From: JBLUOA01 sp048060095
GTDB taxonomy: Bacteria; Pseudomonadota; Alphaproteobacteria; Rhodobacterales; Rhodobacteraceae
NCBI RefSeq assembly: GCF_048060095.1
Contig: NZ_JBLUOA010000001.1
Coordinates: forward strand, 1 to 64,000
Direction of reading: 5' to 3'
DNA: 64,000 bases
Below, piece after piece: positions 42,936 to 51,751 of this stretch. Within the stretch, counting starts at the first letter, position 1. The number at the start of each line of letters is the position of its first letter. The translations under genes were made by a program, and so were the position numbers. The notes below the pieces were generated by a model, which saw nothing but the letters and a program-made list of their open reading frames with translations, was not told where the DNA came from and searched no databases.

Positions 42936-43508
42936 TCAGCCCTTGGGCGTTGACGAAACGCCGACCTGCGCCGGGCGCAGCAGGCGGTCATGCAGCATGA
43001 ACCCTTCGGCGGATACCTGGATGATGTCGCCGGCCTTGGTGTCGGGCACGGGCGCTTCGAACATCGCCTGGTGAAGCTGCGGATCGAACTTGTCGCCGAC
43101 CTCGGGCGCGATGCGTTCGATGCCGTGCTTCTTGAAGACGTTCAGAAGCTCTTTCATCGTCAGCTCAATCCCTTCGAGCAGCGCAGCGTTTTCCTTGCGC
43201 TGCTCTTCGGTCACGGCCTCAAGCGCGCGTTTCATGTTGTCATAGACCGGCAGCATGTCGCGCGACAGCTTGGAGCCGCCGTACTGTTCAGCCTCGCGCC
43301 GGTCGCGTTCGCTGCGCTTGCGGGCGTTTTCCGCATCCGCCAGTGCGCGCATGAAGCGGTCTTTGTATTCGTCCCGCTCTGCGGTCACGGCAGCGAGCTC
43401 ATCCTCTTCGGCCGCTTCTTCGGTGATGTCGATCTGCTCATCCTCGAACATCTCGGCTTCTGCCGCTTCGATATCGTCGAGGAATTCGTCTTTCTTCGCG
43501 TCCGCCAT
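42936..43508 (-). CDS. grpE: Nucleotide exchange factor GrpE
   Basis: GrpE releases ADP from DnaK. The 190-residue protein has the acidic N-terminal region, the long coiled helix (AERDEYKDRFMRALADAENA then RKRSERDR), the LPVYDNMKRAL segment and the C-terminal beta domain (FDPQLHQAMFEAPV, LRPAQVGVS). It follows hrcA by 12 bases on the minus strand, in the common hrcA-grpE order, while dnaK-dnaJ are 42 kb away. The ATG at 43508 fits; three codons further upstream also exist. Confidence 0.97.
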   Translation of the reverse strand: MADAKKDEFLDDIEAAEAEMFEDEQIDITEEAAEEDELAAVTAERDEYKDRFMRALADAENARKRSERDRREAEQYGGSKLSRDMLPVYDNMKRALEAVTEEQRKENAALLEGIELTMKELLNVFKKHGIERIAPEVGDKFDPQLHQAMFEAPVPDTKAGDIIQVSAEGFMLHDRLLRPAQVGVSSTPKG

Positions 43509-43520
43509 AACTCTCAATCC

Positions 43521-44585
43521 TTAGCCCCGGTCGGATATCAATTTTCCGACCAGTTGTGCAGTGTAGTCCACAATCGGCACGATCCGCCCATAGTTGAGCC
43601 GCGTGGGGCCGATGACCCCGACCGCGCCGACAATCTTTCGATCAGCGTTCATATAGGGAGACACCACCAAAGAGCTACCCGAAAGTGAAAAGAGTTTGTT
43701 CTCTGACCCGATAAAAATGCGAACTCCGTCGCCTTCTTCGGTCAGTTCGAGGAATTCAGCGATGTCGCGCTTGCGTTCAAGGTCATCAAACAGGCTGCGG
43801 ATGCGTTCAAGATCCTCTGCTTCCGACTCATCTTCGAGGAGATTCGCGCGGCCCCGGACGATCAGCCGTTCGTAAGGGCTGCCCTCGCCCTCCCAAAGCG
43901 CCATGCCGTTTTCGACGAGGTCGCGGGCCAGCACGTCGATTTCCTGACGGCGGCGTTTGATTTCATGTTCGACGGCCTTGCGCAGATCGGACAGGGTTTT
44001 ACCCTCGGCCAGCGCATTGAGGAAATTCGCAGCCTCGCGCATGGATGACGGGGTTTGCCCGACCGGCGGGGTGAAAACGCGGTTTTCAACGTGGCCGTCG
44101 GCAAAAACCAGCACGACCAGCGCGCGGTCTGCGCCAAGGTGGACAAATTCGATGTGCTTGATCGGGGCCTCATGTTTCGGGGCTAAAACAAGGCTCGCCC
44201 CATGTGTGAGGCCCGAAAGCGCAGAGCCGATCCGATCCAGCATTGATCCGACATCGCGTTCGTTCGACCCCATCGTCGCGTCGATCTTTTCGCGGTCGCC
44301 CATCGAAAGATCGCCAACCTCAAGCAAGCCATCGACAAACATCCGCAAGCCCTGCTGCGTCGGCACCCGCCCCGCCGAGATATGCGGGCTGTCGAGCAGA
44401 CCAAGAAATTCGAGGTCTTGCATCACGTTGCGCACGGTCGCCGCGCTGACCTTTTCCGACAGAACACGCGTCAACGTGCGAGAGCCCACAGGCTCCCCGC
44501 TTTCGATGTAGCTTTCGACGACGCGGCGAAACACTTCGCGCGAGCGGTCGTTCATTTCTTCCAGAATGGTCTGGCTGTCGGTCAT
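43521..44585 (-). CDS. hrcA: Heat-inducible transcription repressor HrcA
   Basis: HrcA represses chaperone genes by binding CIRCE operators and is kept active by GroE. The 354-residue protein has the N-terminal winged helix (RSREVFRRVVESYIESGEPV then GSRTL), the KVSAATVRNVMQDLEFLGLL recognition region, and the GAF-like C-terminal part (VVSPYMNADRKIVGAVGVIG then GPTRLNYGR). It starts the hrcA-grpE pair. I saw no CIRCE repeat in the window. It is divergent from rph. Confidence 0.96.
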   Translation of the reverse strand: MTDSQTILEEMNDRSREVFRRVVESYIESGEPVGSRTLTRVLSEKVSAATVRNVMQDLEFLGLLDSPHISAGRVPTQQGLRMFVDGLLEVGDLSMGDREKIDATMGSNERDVGSMLDRIGSALSGLTHGASLVLAPKHEAPIKHIEFVHLGADRALVVLVFADGHVENRVFTPPVGQTPSSMREAANFLNALAEGKTLSDLRKAVEHEIKRRRQEIDVLARDLVENGMALWEGEGSPYERLIVRGRANLLEDESEAEDLERIRSLFDDLERKRDIAEFLELTEEGDGVRIFIGSENKLFSLSGSSLVVSPYMNADRKIVGAVGVIGPTRLNYGRIVPIVDYTAQLVGKLISDRG

Positions 44586-44610
44586 AGCCTATCCGATATA
44601 TGCGCTGTGC

Positions 44611-44639
44611 CATTAAAATCCATGTTGCGGCGGCGTCAA
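44611..44639 (-). promoter_or_regulatory. Candidate promoter for hrcA-grpE
   Basis: On the minus strand TTGACG (44639-44634) and TTAATG (44616-44611) are spaced by exactly 17 bases, about 26-31 bases before the hrcA ATG at 44585. The match to the housekeeping pattern is good in the -35 and moderate in the -10. Confidence 0.45.
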
Positions 44640-44703
44640 TCCTGCTTGCGTTCCCGGCAGGCGGGCAGGTATCCCCGGTGCAACCCGAAAGAAAGGATCT
44701 GTC

Positions 44704-45417
44704 ATGCGCCCCTCTGGCCGCGAAACCAACGAAATGCGCCCCGTTTCCATCGAAACAGGCGTGACGAAACATGCCGAAGGGTCTTGCCTGATCAAGATGG
44801 GCGAAACCCATGTGCTGTGCACTGCATCGCTTGAATCACGGATACCGCCGTTTCTGAAGAACTCCGGCCTTGGCTGGGTCACTGCGGAATACGGGATGCT
44901 GCCCCGCGCAACCCACACACGGATGCGGCGTGAGGCGGCGGCAGGCAAGCAAGGCGGGCGCACCGTTGAAATTCAACGTCTGATCGGGCGCAGCCTGCGG
45001 GCCGGAGTGGATCGCGTCGCGCTGGGCGAACGCCAGATCACCATCGACTGCGACGTGATCCAGGCGGATGGCGGCACCCGTTGCGCGTCAATCACCGGCG
45101 GCTGGGTCGCGCTGCGGCTGGCGGTCAACGCGTTGATGAAATCGGGTGAGGTGATTTCCGACCCGCTGATCGCGCCGGTGTCGGCAATCAGTTGCGGCAT
45201 CTATGCCGGGCAGCCGGTGCTTGACCTCGACTATCCCGAAGATTCCGAGGCGGGCGTTGACGGCAACTTTGTCATGGCCGGGCCGTCGAAATTGATCGAA
45301 GTGCAGATGTCCGCCGAGGGCGCGACGTTTTCCCGTGACCAGATGAACGCGCTGATGGACCTCGCCGAAAAGGGCGCGGCGGAACTCAACGCCGCGCAAT
45401 TGGCGGCCACCAGCTGA
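44704..45417 (+). CDS. rph: Ribonuclease PH
   Basis: RNase PH is a phosphate-dependent exonuclease that trims tRNA 3' ends. The 237-residue protein has RPSGRETNEMRPVSIETGV, GMLPRATHTR, the phosphate-binding RTVEIQRLIGRSLRAGVD and ITIDCDVIQADGGTR. The last 60 residues include LDLDYPEDSEAGVDGNFV. The length is that of a full active enzyme. It is divergent from hrcA. Its stop shares one base with the rdgB start (TGATG). Confidence 0.97.
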   Translation: MRPSGRETNEMRPVSIETGVTKHAEGSCLIKMGETHVLCTASLESRIPPFLKNSGLGWVTAEYGMLPRATHTRMRREAAAGKQGGRTVEIQRLIGRSLRAGVDRVALGERQITIDCDVIQADGGTRCASITGGWVALRLAVNALMKSGEVISDPLIAPVSAISCGIYAGQPVLDLDYPEDSEAGVDGNFVMAGPSKLIEVQMSAEGATFSRDQMNALMDLAEKGAAELNAAQLAATS

Positions 45418-46025
45418 TGCGGCGCTTTAGTGACAAGACACTTGTCGTTGCCACCCATAACGCGGGCAAGCTGACCGAGATCGCAGCGCTGCTCAAGCCC
45501 TACGGCATCAAGGTCGTGTCCGCCGGAGAGCTGGGTCTGGATGAACCGGAGGAGACCGAAGACAACTTCGCCGGCAACGCCCGGATCAAGGCGCATTACG
45601 CCGCGCGCGAAAGCGGTTTACCCGCGCTGTCGGACGATAGCGGGATTTCCGTTGACGCGCTGGGTGGCGCGCCGGGGGTCTACACGGCGGACTGGGCCGA
45701 AACGCCAAATGGCCGCGATTTCGCGATGGCGATGGAAAAGGTCTGGGAGAAGCTCGAAGCGCTGAACGCACCCGAACCCCGGACCGCGACGTTCAACAGC
45801 ACGCTTTGCCTCGCGTGGCCCGACGGGCACGAAGAACTGTTCGTCGGTAAGGTCGATGGGCGACTGGTCTGGCCAATGCGGGGCGATCGCGGCTTTGGCT
45901 ATGACCCGATGTTCCTGCCGAATGGCGAGGTTGAAACCTTTGGCGAAATGGACCCCGACAAGAAACACGGGATGAGCCATCGGGCCGACGCGTTCCGCAA
46001 ACTTGTCGATGCGTGCTTTGACTGA
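45417..46025 (+). CDS. rdgB: Non-canonical purine NTP pyrophosphatase (RdgB/HAM1)
   Basis: The enzyme removes ITP, dITP and XTP from the nucleotide pool. The 202-residue protein has VVATHNAGKLTEI, ETEDNFAGNARIKA, SDDSGISVDALGGAPGVY and the C-terminal GFGYDPMFLP, MSHRADAF motifs, all standard. It is translationally coupled to rph (1-base overlap) and to hemW (17-base overlap). With mutT at 10.6 kb and maf at 55.3 kb it is one of several nucleotide-cleaning enzymes in the window. Confidence 0.96.
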   Translation: MRRFSDKTLVVATHNAGKLTEIAALLKPYGIKVVSAGELGLDEPEETEDNFAGNARIKAHYAARESGLPALSDDSGISVDALGGAPGVYTADWAETPNGRDFAMAMEKVWEKLEALNAPEPRTATFNSTLCLAWPDGHEELFVGKVDGRLVWPMRGDRGFGYDPMFLPNGEVETFGEMDPDKKHGMSHRADAFRKLVDACFD

Positions 46026-47181
46026 AGACTGGCAGAATGGGGGCTTCGGCCTCTACCTACATTGGCCGTTTTGCCAGTCGAAATGCCCCTACTGCGATTT
46101 TAATTCCCATGTGTCTGAATCGATAGATCAGACCCGGTGGAAGGCGGCGTATCTGTCCGAAATTGAACGCGTCGGCGCGTTAACCGAAGGCCGTGCGCTG
46201 AACACGATCTACTTCGGCGGCGGCACACCCAGCCTGATGGAGCCTGACCTTGTTGCCGCGATTCTGCAAAAAGTGCGCGAGACCTGGGCGCTGGCGAACG
46301 ACGCGGAAATCACGCTGGAGGCGAACCCCGGATCGGTGGAGGTTGACCGCTTTCGCGGGTATCGCGACGCGGGAGTCAATCGAGTGTCGCTGGGCGTTCA
46401 GGCGCTGGATGACGCGGCGCTGCGTAAACTCGGGCGGCTTCATTCGGTGGCAGAGGCAACCGCGGCGCTGGGTGTAGCGCGTGAGGTGTTTGACCGGGTC
46501 AGTTTTGACCTGATCTATGCGCGGCAGGATCAGACGCTTGAAGCTTGGCGCAACGAATTGACAACAGCCTTGTCATTTCAGCCTGACCACCTGTCGCTGT
46601 ATCAACTGACCGTCGAAGACGGCACCGCCTTCGGTGACCGCTTCGCACGGGGGCGTTTGCCGGGGCTGCCCGCCGAAGATACCGCCGCCGACATGTATCA
46701 CCTGACGCAAGCGCTTTGCGCCGATGCCGGCCTGCCCGCTTACGAGGTGTCGAACCACGCTGCGCCCGGCAATGAATCGCGGCACAATATGATCTACTGG
46801 CGCTATGGCGATTATGCCGGGATCGGGCCGGGTGCGCATGGGCGGCTGACCTTGGGTGGCGAAAAGCGCGCGACGGAAACACATCTGATGCCGCAAAGCT
46901 GGCTAAACGCGGTCGAACAAAACGGCTCCGGCGAGACGGGCGGCGCAATCGTTCCGCAAAGCGAACAAGCGGCGGAATATCTGATGATGGGTCTGCGTGT
47001 GGCCGAAGGTGTCGATACCGCGCGATATGCAGCAATGGCGGGCGCACCGGTTGATCCGGGCAAAATCGCCGAGCTGGCCGATCTGGGTCTGGTCGAAAAT
47101 TCGGGGCAAACGCTCCGCGCCACAAATAACGGTCGGGCGATCCTAAACGGCGTGTTGCGCACGCTGATGGCGGACGCCTAG
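46009..47181 (+). CDS. hemW: Heme chaperone HemW (radical SAM)
   Basis: HemW was annotated as an oxygen-independent coproporphyrinogen oxidase, but the family is now seen as a heme chaperone. The 390-residue protein has the radical-SAM cluster site CQSKCPYC with the leading LYLHWPFC, the GGGTPSLM SAM loop, TLEANPGSVE and the HemW-specific region NMIYWRYGDYAGIGPGAHG. It has the short N-terminus of HemW rather than HemN. The ATG at 46009 lies inside the end of rdgB; alternatives TTG 46003 and TTG 46018 are close. The DUF454 gene begins right after its stop. Confidence 0.93.
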   Translation: MRALTEDWQNGGFGLYLHWPFCQSKCPYCDFNSHVSESIDQTRWKAAYLSEIERVGALTEGRALNTIYFGGGTPSLMEPDLVAAILQKVRETWALANDAEITLEANPGSVEVDRFRGYRDAGVNRVSLGVQALDDAALRKLGRLHSVAEATAALGVAREVFDRVSFDLIYARQDQTLEAWRNELTTALSFQPDHLSLYQLTVEDGTAFGDRFARGRLPGLPAEDTAADMYHLTQALCADAGLPAYEVSNHAAPGNESRHNMIYWRYGDYAGIGPGAHGRLTLGGEKRATETHLMPQSWLNAVEQNGSGETGGAIVPQSEQAAEYLMMGLRVAEGVDTARYAAMAGAPVDPGKIAELADLGLVENSGQTLRATNNGRAILNGVLRTLMADA

Positions 47182-47535
47182 ATGCGCTGGGTCTGGGCGA
47201 TTTGCGGAATGGTCTCTCTCGCGCTTGGGTTTGTCGGCATGGCAGTGCCGTTCTTGCCGACGGTGCCACTGCTGCTGCTCACCGCGTTCTGTTTCGCGCG
47301 ATCGTCCGAGCGGTTGCATAATTGGCTGGTCACCCATCCCGTGCTTGGCCCGCCGATTGAGGATTGGAACCGCAGCGGCGCGATCAACCGACGCGCCAAG
47401 AAGATCGCGACCGTGTCGATTGCCATCGCCTTTATCATTCCGCTGACTATGGGCGTGCGACCGCTGGTCCTGACGATTCAGGCGGCGGTGCTGTGCTGCG
47501 TTCTGATCTTTATCTGGACTCGTCCCGAGGCATAG
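47182..47535 (+). CDS. DUF454 (YbaN-type) small membrane protein
   Basis: The 117-residue protein has the DUF454 pattern: GFVGMAVPFLPTVPLLLLTAF (split here around PFLPTVPLLLL), CFARSSERLHNWLV, and the GPPIEDWNRSGAI loop. It ends in two more hydrophobic helices. It is an inner-membrane protein of unknown function. It follows hemW with no gap and overlaps the end of parB by 26 bases on the other strand. Confidence 0.88.
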   Translation: MRWVWAICGMVSLALGFVGMAVPFLPTVPLLLLTAFCFARSSERLHNWLVTHPVLGPPIEDWNRSGAINRRAKKIATVSIAIAFIIPLTMGVRPLVLTIQAAVLCCVLIFIWTRPEA

Positions 47536-48424
47536 CCGTCAGCACGCGGCAAATCTCATCCAGATCATCAAGCGATTTGTAGCGGATCGTGACATTCCCC
47601 GCCTCCTGCCCCGGCTTGTGATCGACGGTGACTTTCATGCCGAGGTTGGCGGACAGGTCGCCCTCAAGCGCCTTGGTGTCGGCGTCTTTTTCTGTGGTGC
47701 GCGTTTTCGCTTTTGGCGTCGGTGACGTCGGTTGCTTTGCCAAACGCTCCGTCTCTCGCACCGATAGGCCGCGATCGACGACCTGTTTGGCAAGGCTGGA
47801 GGGATCGTCCGTCGTAATCAGCGCGCGGGCATGGCCGGCGGACAGCGCGCCGGAGCGCAAGTAGGCCAGCACATCTTCCGGCAGCTGCAGCAGGCGCATC
47901 AGGTTGGCGATGTGGCTGCGGCTTTTCGACAGCGCGGTCGCGAGCTTTTCCTGAGTATGCCCGAATCGATCCATAAGCTGGCGATAGCCCATCGCCTCTT
48001 CAACCGGGTTAAGGTCGGCGCGCTGAATATTCTCAATAATCGCGATTTCCAGCACTTCGGTGTCCGAAAATTCGCGGATCACCACCGGCACTTCATGAAG
48101 CTGCGCCATCTGCGCTGCCCGCCAGCGACGTTCTCCCGCGACAATCTGGTAATCGCTTGATCTTGCTGGGTTTTTCCGAACAATCAGCGGCTGGATGATG
48201 CCTTTTTCTCGAATCGATGCGGCGAGCTCTTTCAGGTCGTCTTCGGAAAATTCACGCCGGGGCTGGTCCGGGTTTGGTTCGATCTTTTCAATCGGAATCT
48301 GATCGTCTGCCCGGCGCGGCTGCGGTTTGGTGTCGCCCGACGTTTGCTCTGCCACGTCAACATCGGCCATCAGCGCAGACAGCCCGCGCCCCAGGCCCCG
48401 GCGTTCCTGTTTTTTGTCTGCCAT
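47510..48424 (-). CDS. parB: Chromosome partitioning protein ParB
   Basis: ParB binds parS, slides and spreads as a CTP-dependent clamp and works with ParA to move origins apart. The 304-residue protein has the N-terminal RRGLGRGLSALMADV, the CTP-binding region with IREKGIIQPLIVRK and VAGERRWRAAQMA, the HTH (RFGHTQEKLATALSKSRSHI and ANLMRLLQLP), and the C-terminal dimer domain. Two perfect parS sites lie at 49815 and 51732. parA is 15 bases upstream. Confidence 0.97.
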   Translation of the reverse strand: MADKKQERRGLGRGLSALMADVDVAEQTSGDTKPQPRRADDQIPIEKIEPNPDQPRREFSEDDLKELAASIREKGIIQPLIVRKNPARSSDYQIVAGERRWRAAQMAQLHEVPVVIREFSDTEVLEIAIIENIQRADLNPVEEAMGYRQLMDRFGHTQEKLATALSKSRSHIANLMRLLQLPEDVLAYLRSGALSAGHARALITTDDPSSLAKQVVDRGLSVRETERLAKQPTSPTPKAKTRTTEKDADTKALEGDLSANLGMKVTVDHKPGQEAGNVTIRYKSLDDLDEICRVLTAMPRDESR

Positions 48425-48439
48425 GTCCCTACCCCTACC

Positions 48440-49249
48440 TTACGCTTTGACCAATTTATGTCGCTTTGAAAGCTCGCTCGCCAGCGCCCGGTAGGCCTGG
48501 CTGCCCTTCGATGTCGGATCGTAGTCCAGCACCGGCATGGCGAATGACGGCGCCTCGCTCACACGGACGTTCCGGGGGATGACGGTTTTGAACACGAGAT
48601 CGCCGAGGTTTTCGCGCGCGTCGTTTTCAACCTGCCGCGACAGGTTGTTACGGCTGTCATACATCGTCAGCACAACGCCTTCGATCCTGAGGTTCTTGTT
48701 TGCGGTCTGACGCACTTCGCGGATCGTCAGCATCAGTTGCGACAAGCCCTCCAACGCGAAAAATTCGGACTGAAGCGGCACTAGAACGGAATGCGCGGCA
48801 ACCATCGCGTTGACCGTCAAAAGGTTCAGCGAGGGCGGGCAATCAATCAGGATATAATCAAAGCCAAACCCATCAATCGCCCTCTGCCGCAGCGCATCGT
48901 GAAGAAGGAAAAGCCGCTTTTCGTTCGAGTAAAGTTCAATATCCGCAGAGCTGAGGTCGGTCGTTGCCGGGATGATGGACAGCCGTTTCAGTTCCGTCTT
49001 TTGCACCACATCTTGTAGTGACGTATCGCCAAGCAACAGATCGTAGGTCGTAAATTTGCGCCGATCCGAATCCACCCCAAGCCCGGTCGAGGCGTTCCCC
49101 TGCGGGTCAAGATCGACCAGCAGCACCTTTTTCCCAATCTTCGCCAGCCCCGCGCCAAGGTTTATGGCGGTCGTCGTCTTGCCAACCCCGCCTTTCTGGT
49201 TCGCGACAGCAATAATTCTCGCCCCATGTGGGCGCGTGGGGTCAGACAC
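48440..49249 (-). CDS. parA: Chromosome partitioning ATPase ParA
   Basis: ParA is the deviant Walker A ATPase that drives segregation of ParB-parS complexes. The 269-residue protein has the motif NQKGGVGKTTTAINLGAGLA near the N-terminus, VLLVDLDPQGNAS and the IDCPPSLNLLTVNAM motif. It is of the chromosomal Soj/ParA type. It starts inside the end of rsmG (8-base overlap), in the conserved order mnmG-rsmG-parA-parB. Confidence 0.97.
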   Translation of the reverse strand: MSDPTRPHGARIIAVANQKGGVGKTTTAINLGAGLAKIGKKVLLVDLDPQGNASTGLGVDSDRRKFTTYDLLLGDTSLQDVVQKTELKRLSIIPATTDLSSADIELYSNEKRLFLLHDALRQRAIDGFGFDYILIDCPPSLNLLTVNAMVAAHSVLVPLQSEFFALEGLSQLMLTIREVRQTANKNLRIEGVVLTMYDSRNNLSRQVENDARENLGDLVFKTVIPRNVRVSEAPSFAMPVLDYDPTSKGSQAYRALASELSKRHKLVKA

Positions 49250-49871
49250 GGGTGATGCCTCCGATTTTCAAAATTGCCGCGTTGGCGTCTGTCTTGCTGG
49301 GGAAACTTTCGACGACAAAGCGCCAGGATGCAAGCGCCTCGTCGACCTCTTCCTGCGCTTTGGCGCCTTTCGGGAAAAGCGCGATACCCTCGGCGGCGAG
49401 GTGCCGCTCAGCATAATTCAGCAGGGCTTTCAGGGGCGCGAGGGCGCGGGCGGACAAGATATCAACGTTCAGCGCCGCGACAGCTTCGATCCGGTCGGCA
49501 ACAACTGCGACAGTCAGCCCCATCTCTCGCGCCGCTGATTGTAAAAACGTCGCCTTCCGCTGATCGCTTTCGACGAGGGTGATCGCCATGTCAGGCGTCC
49601 GATCCTTCGCAATTACCGCGACGACCAAGCCGGGGAATCCTCCGCCCGCGCCTAAGTCGGCCCAGTGCGATACCCCCTCTGGCGCCAGATCGAAGACCTG
49701 CGCCGAGTCGAGGAAATGCCGCGTCCAAAGATGATCGAGCGATGAGTTCGACACCAGATTTATTGCCGGATTCCACTTTTTCAGCAGATCGGCGTAAATC
49801 GCCAAACGCTCCATTGTTTCACGTGAAACATTCGCAAGTCGTTGAAATTCTTCCGTTCCGGTCACGGGCAT
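49242..49871 (-). CDS. rsmG: 16S rRNA (guanine-N7)-methyltransferase RsmG
   Basis: RsmG (GidB) methylates G527 of 16S rRNA. The 209-residue protein has LASNSSL-like KWNPAINLVSNSSLDHLWTR, HFLDSAQVFDLAP, the SAM loop DLGAGGGFPGLVVAV, and LVESDQRKATFLQ. N14-V15-S16-R17-E18-T19 is encoded by a perfect parS site. The stop shares bases with parA, and its start shares one base with the mnmG stop. Confidence 0.96.
   Translation of the reverse strand: MPVTGTEEFQRLANVSRETMERLAIYADLLKKWNPAINLVSNSSLDHLWTRHFLDSAQVFDLAPEGVSHWADLGAGGGFPGLVVAVIAKDRTPDMAITLVESDQRKATFLQSAAREMGLTVAVVADRIEAVAALNVDILSARALAPLKALLNYAERHLAAEGIALFPKGAKAQEEVDEALASWRFVVESFPSKTDANAAILKIGGITRV
49815..49830. other. parS centromere site 1 (inside rsmG)
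   Basis: TGTTTCACGTGAAACA, the perfect 16-bp palindrome known as the bacterial parS consensus. It falls in the rsmG frame so that it codes for the VSRET block. It lies 0.57 kb from parA and about 5.4 kb from the DnaA-box palindrome in the proposed oriC. Confidence 0.97.
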
Positions 49872-51748
49872 CAGGCGCTTTGCTTCCTCCGGCCCTGCCG
49901 AAGCTTTGCCATGATGACGGTGAGGCCCGCCGGGGTCATTCCGTCGATCCGCGCGGCGTGTGCCAGCGTTTGCGGCTGCGTCTTGATGAGCTTCGCTGTC
50001 AGCTCGTGCGACAGGCCTTGAAGGTCCGAGTAATCGAAATCTTCGGGGATCTTCTGGTCTTCGTCCCGCTGCATCGCATCCACATCGCGCTTTTGCCGGT
50101 CGATGTAGCTTTCGTAAAGTGCGTCGCGGGCAAGCTGTTCGCGCGTTTCATCGTCAATTTCAGCCAGTGAGGCGTCGTGTTCGCAAAGCTGCGAAAAGCT
50201 GACGCCCGGGAAAGCCAGCAGGTCGTAGCCCGTGCGGCGAACGCCATCCTGCTTGATCTTCACGCCTTGCGCGGCAAGCGCCGTTGGCGTGAGGCTAAGC
50301 GCACCGAGTTTTTCGCGGCCAGATGTGAGGCGCTCCATCTTCTCAGAAAACCGCGCCCGGCGATCTTCGGGCACACAACCAAGCGCAATCCCAAGCGGCG
50401 TCAGTCGTTGGTCCGCGTTGTCGGCACGAAGCGAAAGCCGGAACTCCGCCCGCGATGTGAACATACGATAGGGCTCCGTCACGCCGCGCGTCACGAGGTC
50501 ATCGATCATCACGCCGATATAAGAGGTGGTGCGGCTAAACTTTGCCGCATCGCGCCCAGACACCATCAACGCGGCATTCAGGCCCGCGACGAGGCCTTGG
50601 GCCGCAGCCTCCTCATATCCCGTCGTGCCGTTGATTTGCCCGGCAAGGAACAGCCCCGGCACTGCGCGGGTTTCCAGCGTGGCCCGTAGCGCGCGGGGAT
50701 CGACATAATCGTATTCGATCGCATAGCCGGGTTGCAAAATCTCAGCGTTTTCAAGGCCTTTGATGGATCGAACGTAGTCTGTCTGAACCTCGGCCGGCAG
50801 CGAGGTTGAAATGCCATTCGGATAAATCGTGTCGTCGTTCAGCCCCTCGGGTTCGAGAAAAACCTGGTGGGAGGTCTTCTCCTCAAACCGCACAACCTTG
50901 TCTTCGATCGAAGGACAATAGCGCGGCCCGACGGAGTCGATTCGCCCGCCATACATCGCGGATCGGCCAAGGTTTTCACGGATAATTTCATGCGTCCGCT
51001 CATTCGTATGGGTGATCCCGCAAGAGATCTGCCGCGCCGCTGGCGCATCGGACATGAAGGAAAATAGCGTCGGGACATCGTCGCCCGGCTGCATCTCAAG
51101 TCCGTCCCAGTTGATCGACCGGCTGGACAGGCGCGGCGGCGTTCCGGTTTTAAGCCGCCCGAGGTCGAGGCCGAAACTGTCAATGCGCTCCGCAAGCCGG
51201 ACAGACGGCTTATCGCCGATCCGCCCACCGGGGCGGGACACATCGCCGATATGAATAACGCCGCGCAAGAACGTGCCGGTTGTCAGAATGACTGCCCGGC
51301 TCCGCAACTTGGCCCCGTCCGCCAGAACGATTCCGGCGGCGCGGTCACCGCCCATGATAAGGTCAACCACCTCACCAGAAACAACGGTGATATTTGGGGC
51401 GGCGGCGATTTCATTCTGAACGGCCTGCTTATACAGCGCCCGATCGACCTGCGCGCGCGGGCCTTGAACGGCTGGGCCTTTGCGACGGTTAAGCAGCCGG
51501 AACTGGATGCCAGACGCATCCGCAGCTTCACCCATGACGCCGCCAAGCGCATCTATCTCTCTGACAAGATGGCCTTTTCCAAGGCCGCCAATCGCCGGGT
51601 TGCAGGACATGACGCCGATGGAATCCACGCCAAGCGTGACCAGCGCGGTGCGCGCACCCATCCGGTTCGCAGCAAGGGCCGCGTCTGCTCCGGCGTGGCC
51701 TCCGCCGACCACGATGACGTCAAAATCCAAATGTTTCACGTGAAACAT
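49871..51748 (-). CDS. mnmG: tRNA uridine 5-carboxymethylaminomethyl modification enzyme MnmG (GidA)
   Basis: MnmG works with MnmE to modify the wobble uridine in several tRNAs. The 625-residue protein starts MFHVKHLDFDVIVVGGGHAG, where the dinucleotide-binding GGGHAG is the FAD motif. It continues with SCNPAIGGLGKGHLVREID, GPAVQGPRAQVDRALY and GTTGYEEAAAQG. The start codon and MFHVKH are encoded by a perfect parS site. It begins 3 bases after mnmE ends. Confidence 0.97.
   Translation of the reverse strand: MFHVKHLDFDVIVVGGGHAGADAALAANRMGARTALVTLGVDSIGVMSCNPAIGGLGKGHLVREIDALGGVMGEAADASGIQFRLLNRRKGPAVQGPRAQVDRALYKQAVQNEIAAAPNITVVSGEVVDLIMGGDRAAGIVLADGAKLRSRAVILTTGTFLRGVIHIGDVSRPGGRIGDKPSVRLAERIDSFGLDLGRLKTGTPPRLSSRSINWDGLEMQPGDDVPTLFSFMSDAPAARQISCGITHTNERTHEIIRENLGRSAMYGGRIDSVGPRYCPSIEDKVVRFEEKTSHQVFLEPEGLNDDTIYPNGISTSLPAEVQTDYVRSIKGLENAEILQPGYAIEYDYVDPRALRATLETRAVPGLFLAGQINGTTGYEEAAAQGLVAGLNAALMVSGRDAAKFSRTTSYIGVMIDDLVTRGVTEPYRMFTSRAEFRLSLRADNADQRLTPLGIALGCVPEDRRARFSEKMERLTSGREKLGALSLTPTALAAQGVKIKQDGVRRTGYDLLAFPGVSFSQLCEHDASLAEIDDETREQLARDALYESYIDRQKRDVDAMQRDEDQKIPEDFDYSDLQGLSHELTAKLIKTQPQTLAHAARIDGMTPAGLTVIMAKLRQGRRKQSA
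51732..51747. other. parS centromere site 2 (at the start of mnmG)
   Basis: A second perfect TGTTTCACGTGAAACA. It includes the mnmG start codon and codes for FHVKH. It lies ~1.9 kb from site 1 and ~3.5 kb from the DnaA palindrome. I found no third copy in the window. Confidence 0.97.
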
Positions 51749-51751
51749 CCT

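Noticed and set aside
44586..44703. CIRCE operator searched between hrcA and rph
   Set aside because: No TTAGCACTC-N9-GAGTGCTAA repeat is there, nor in the dnaJ or grpE gaps. The CIRCE sites are probably next to groESL elsewhere.
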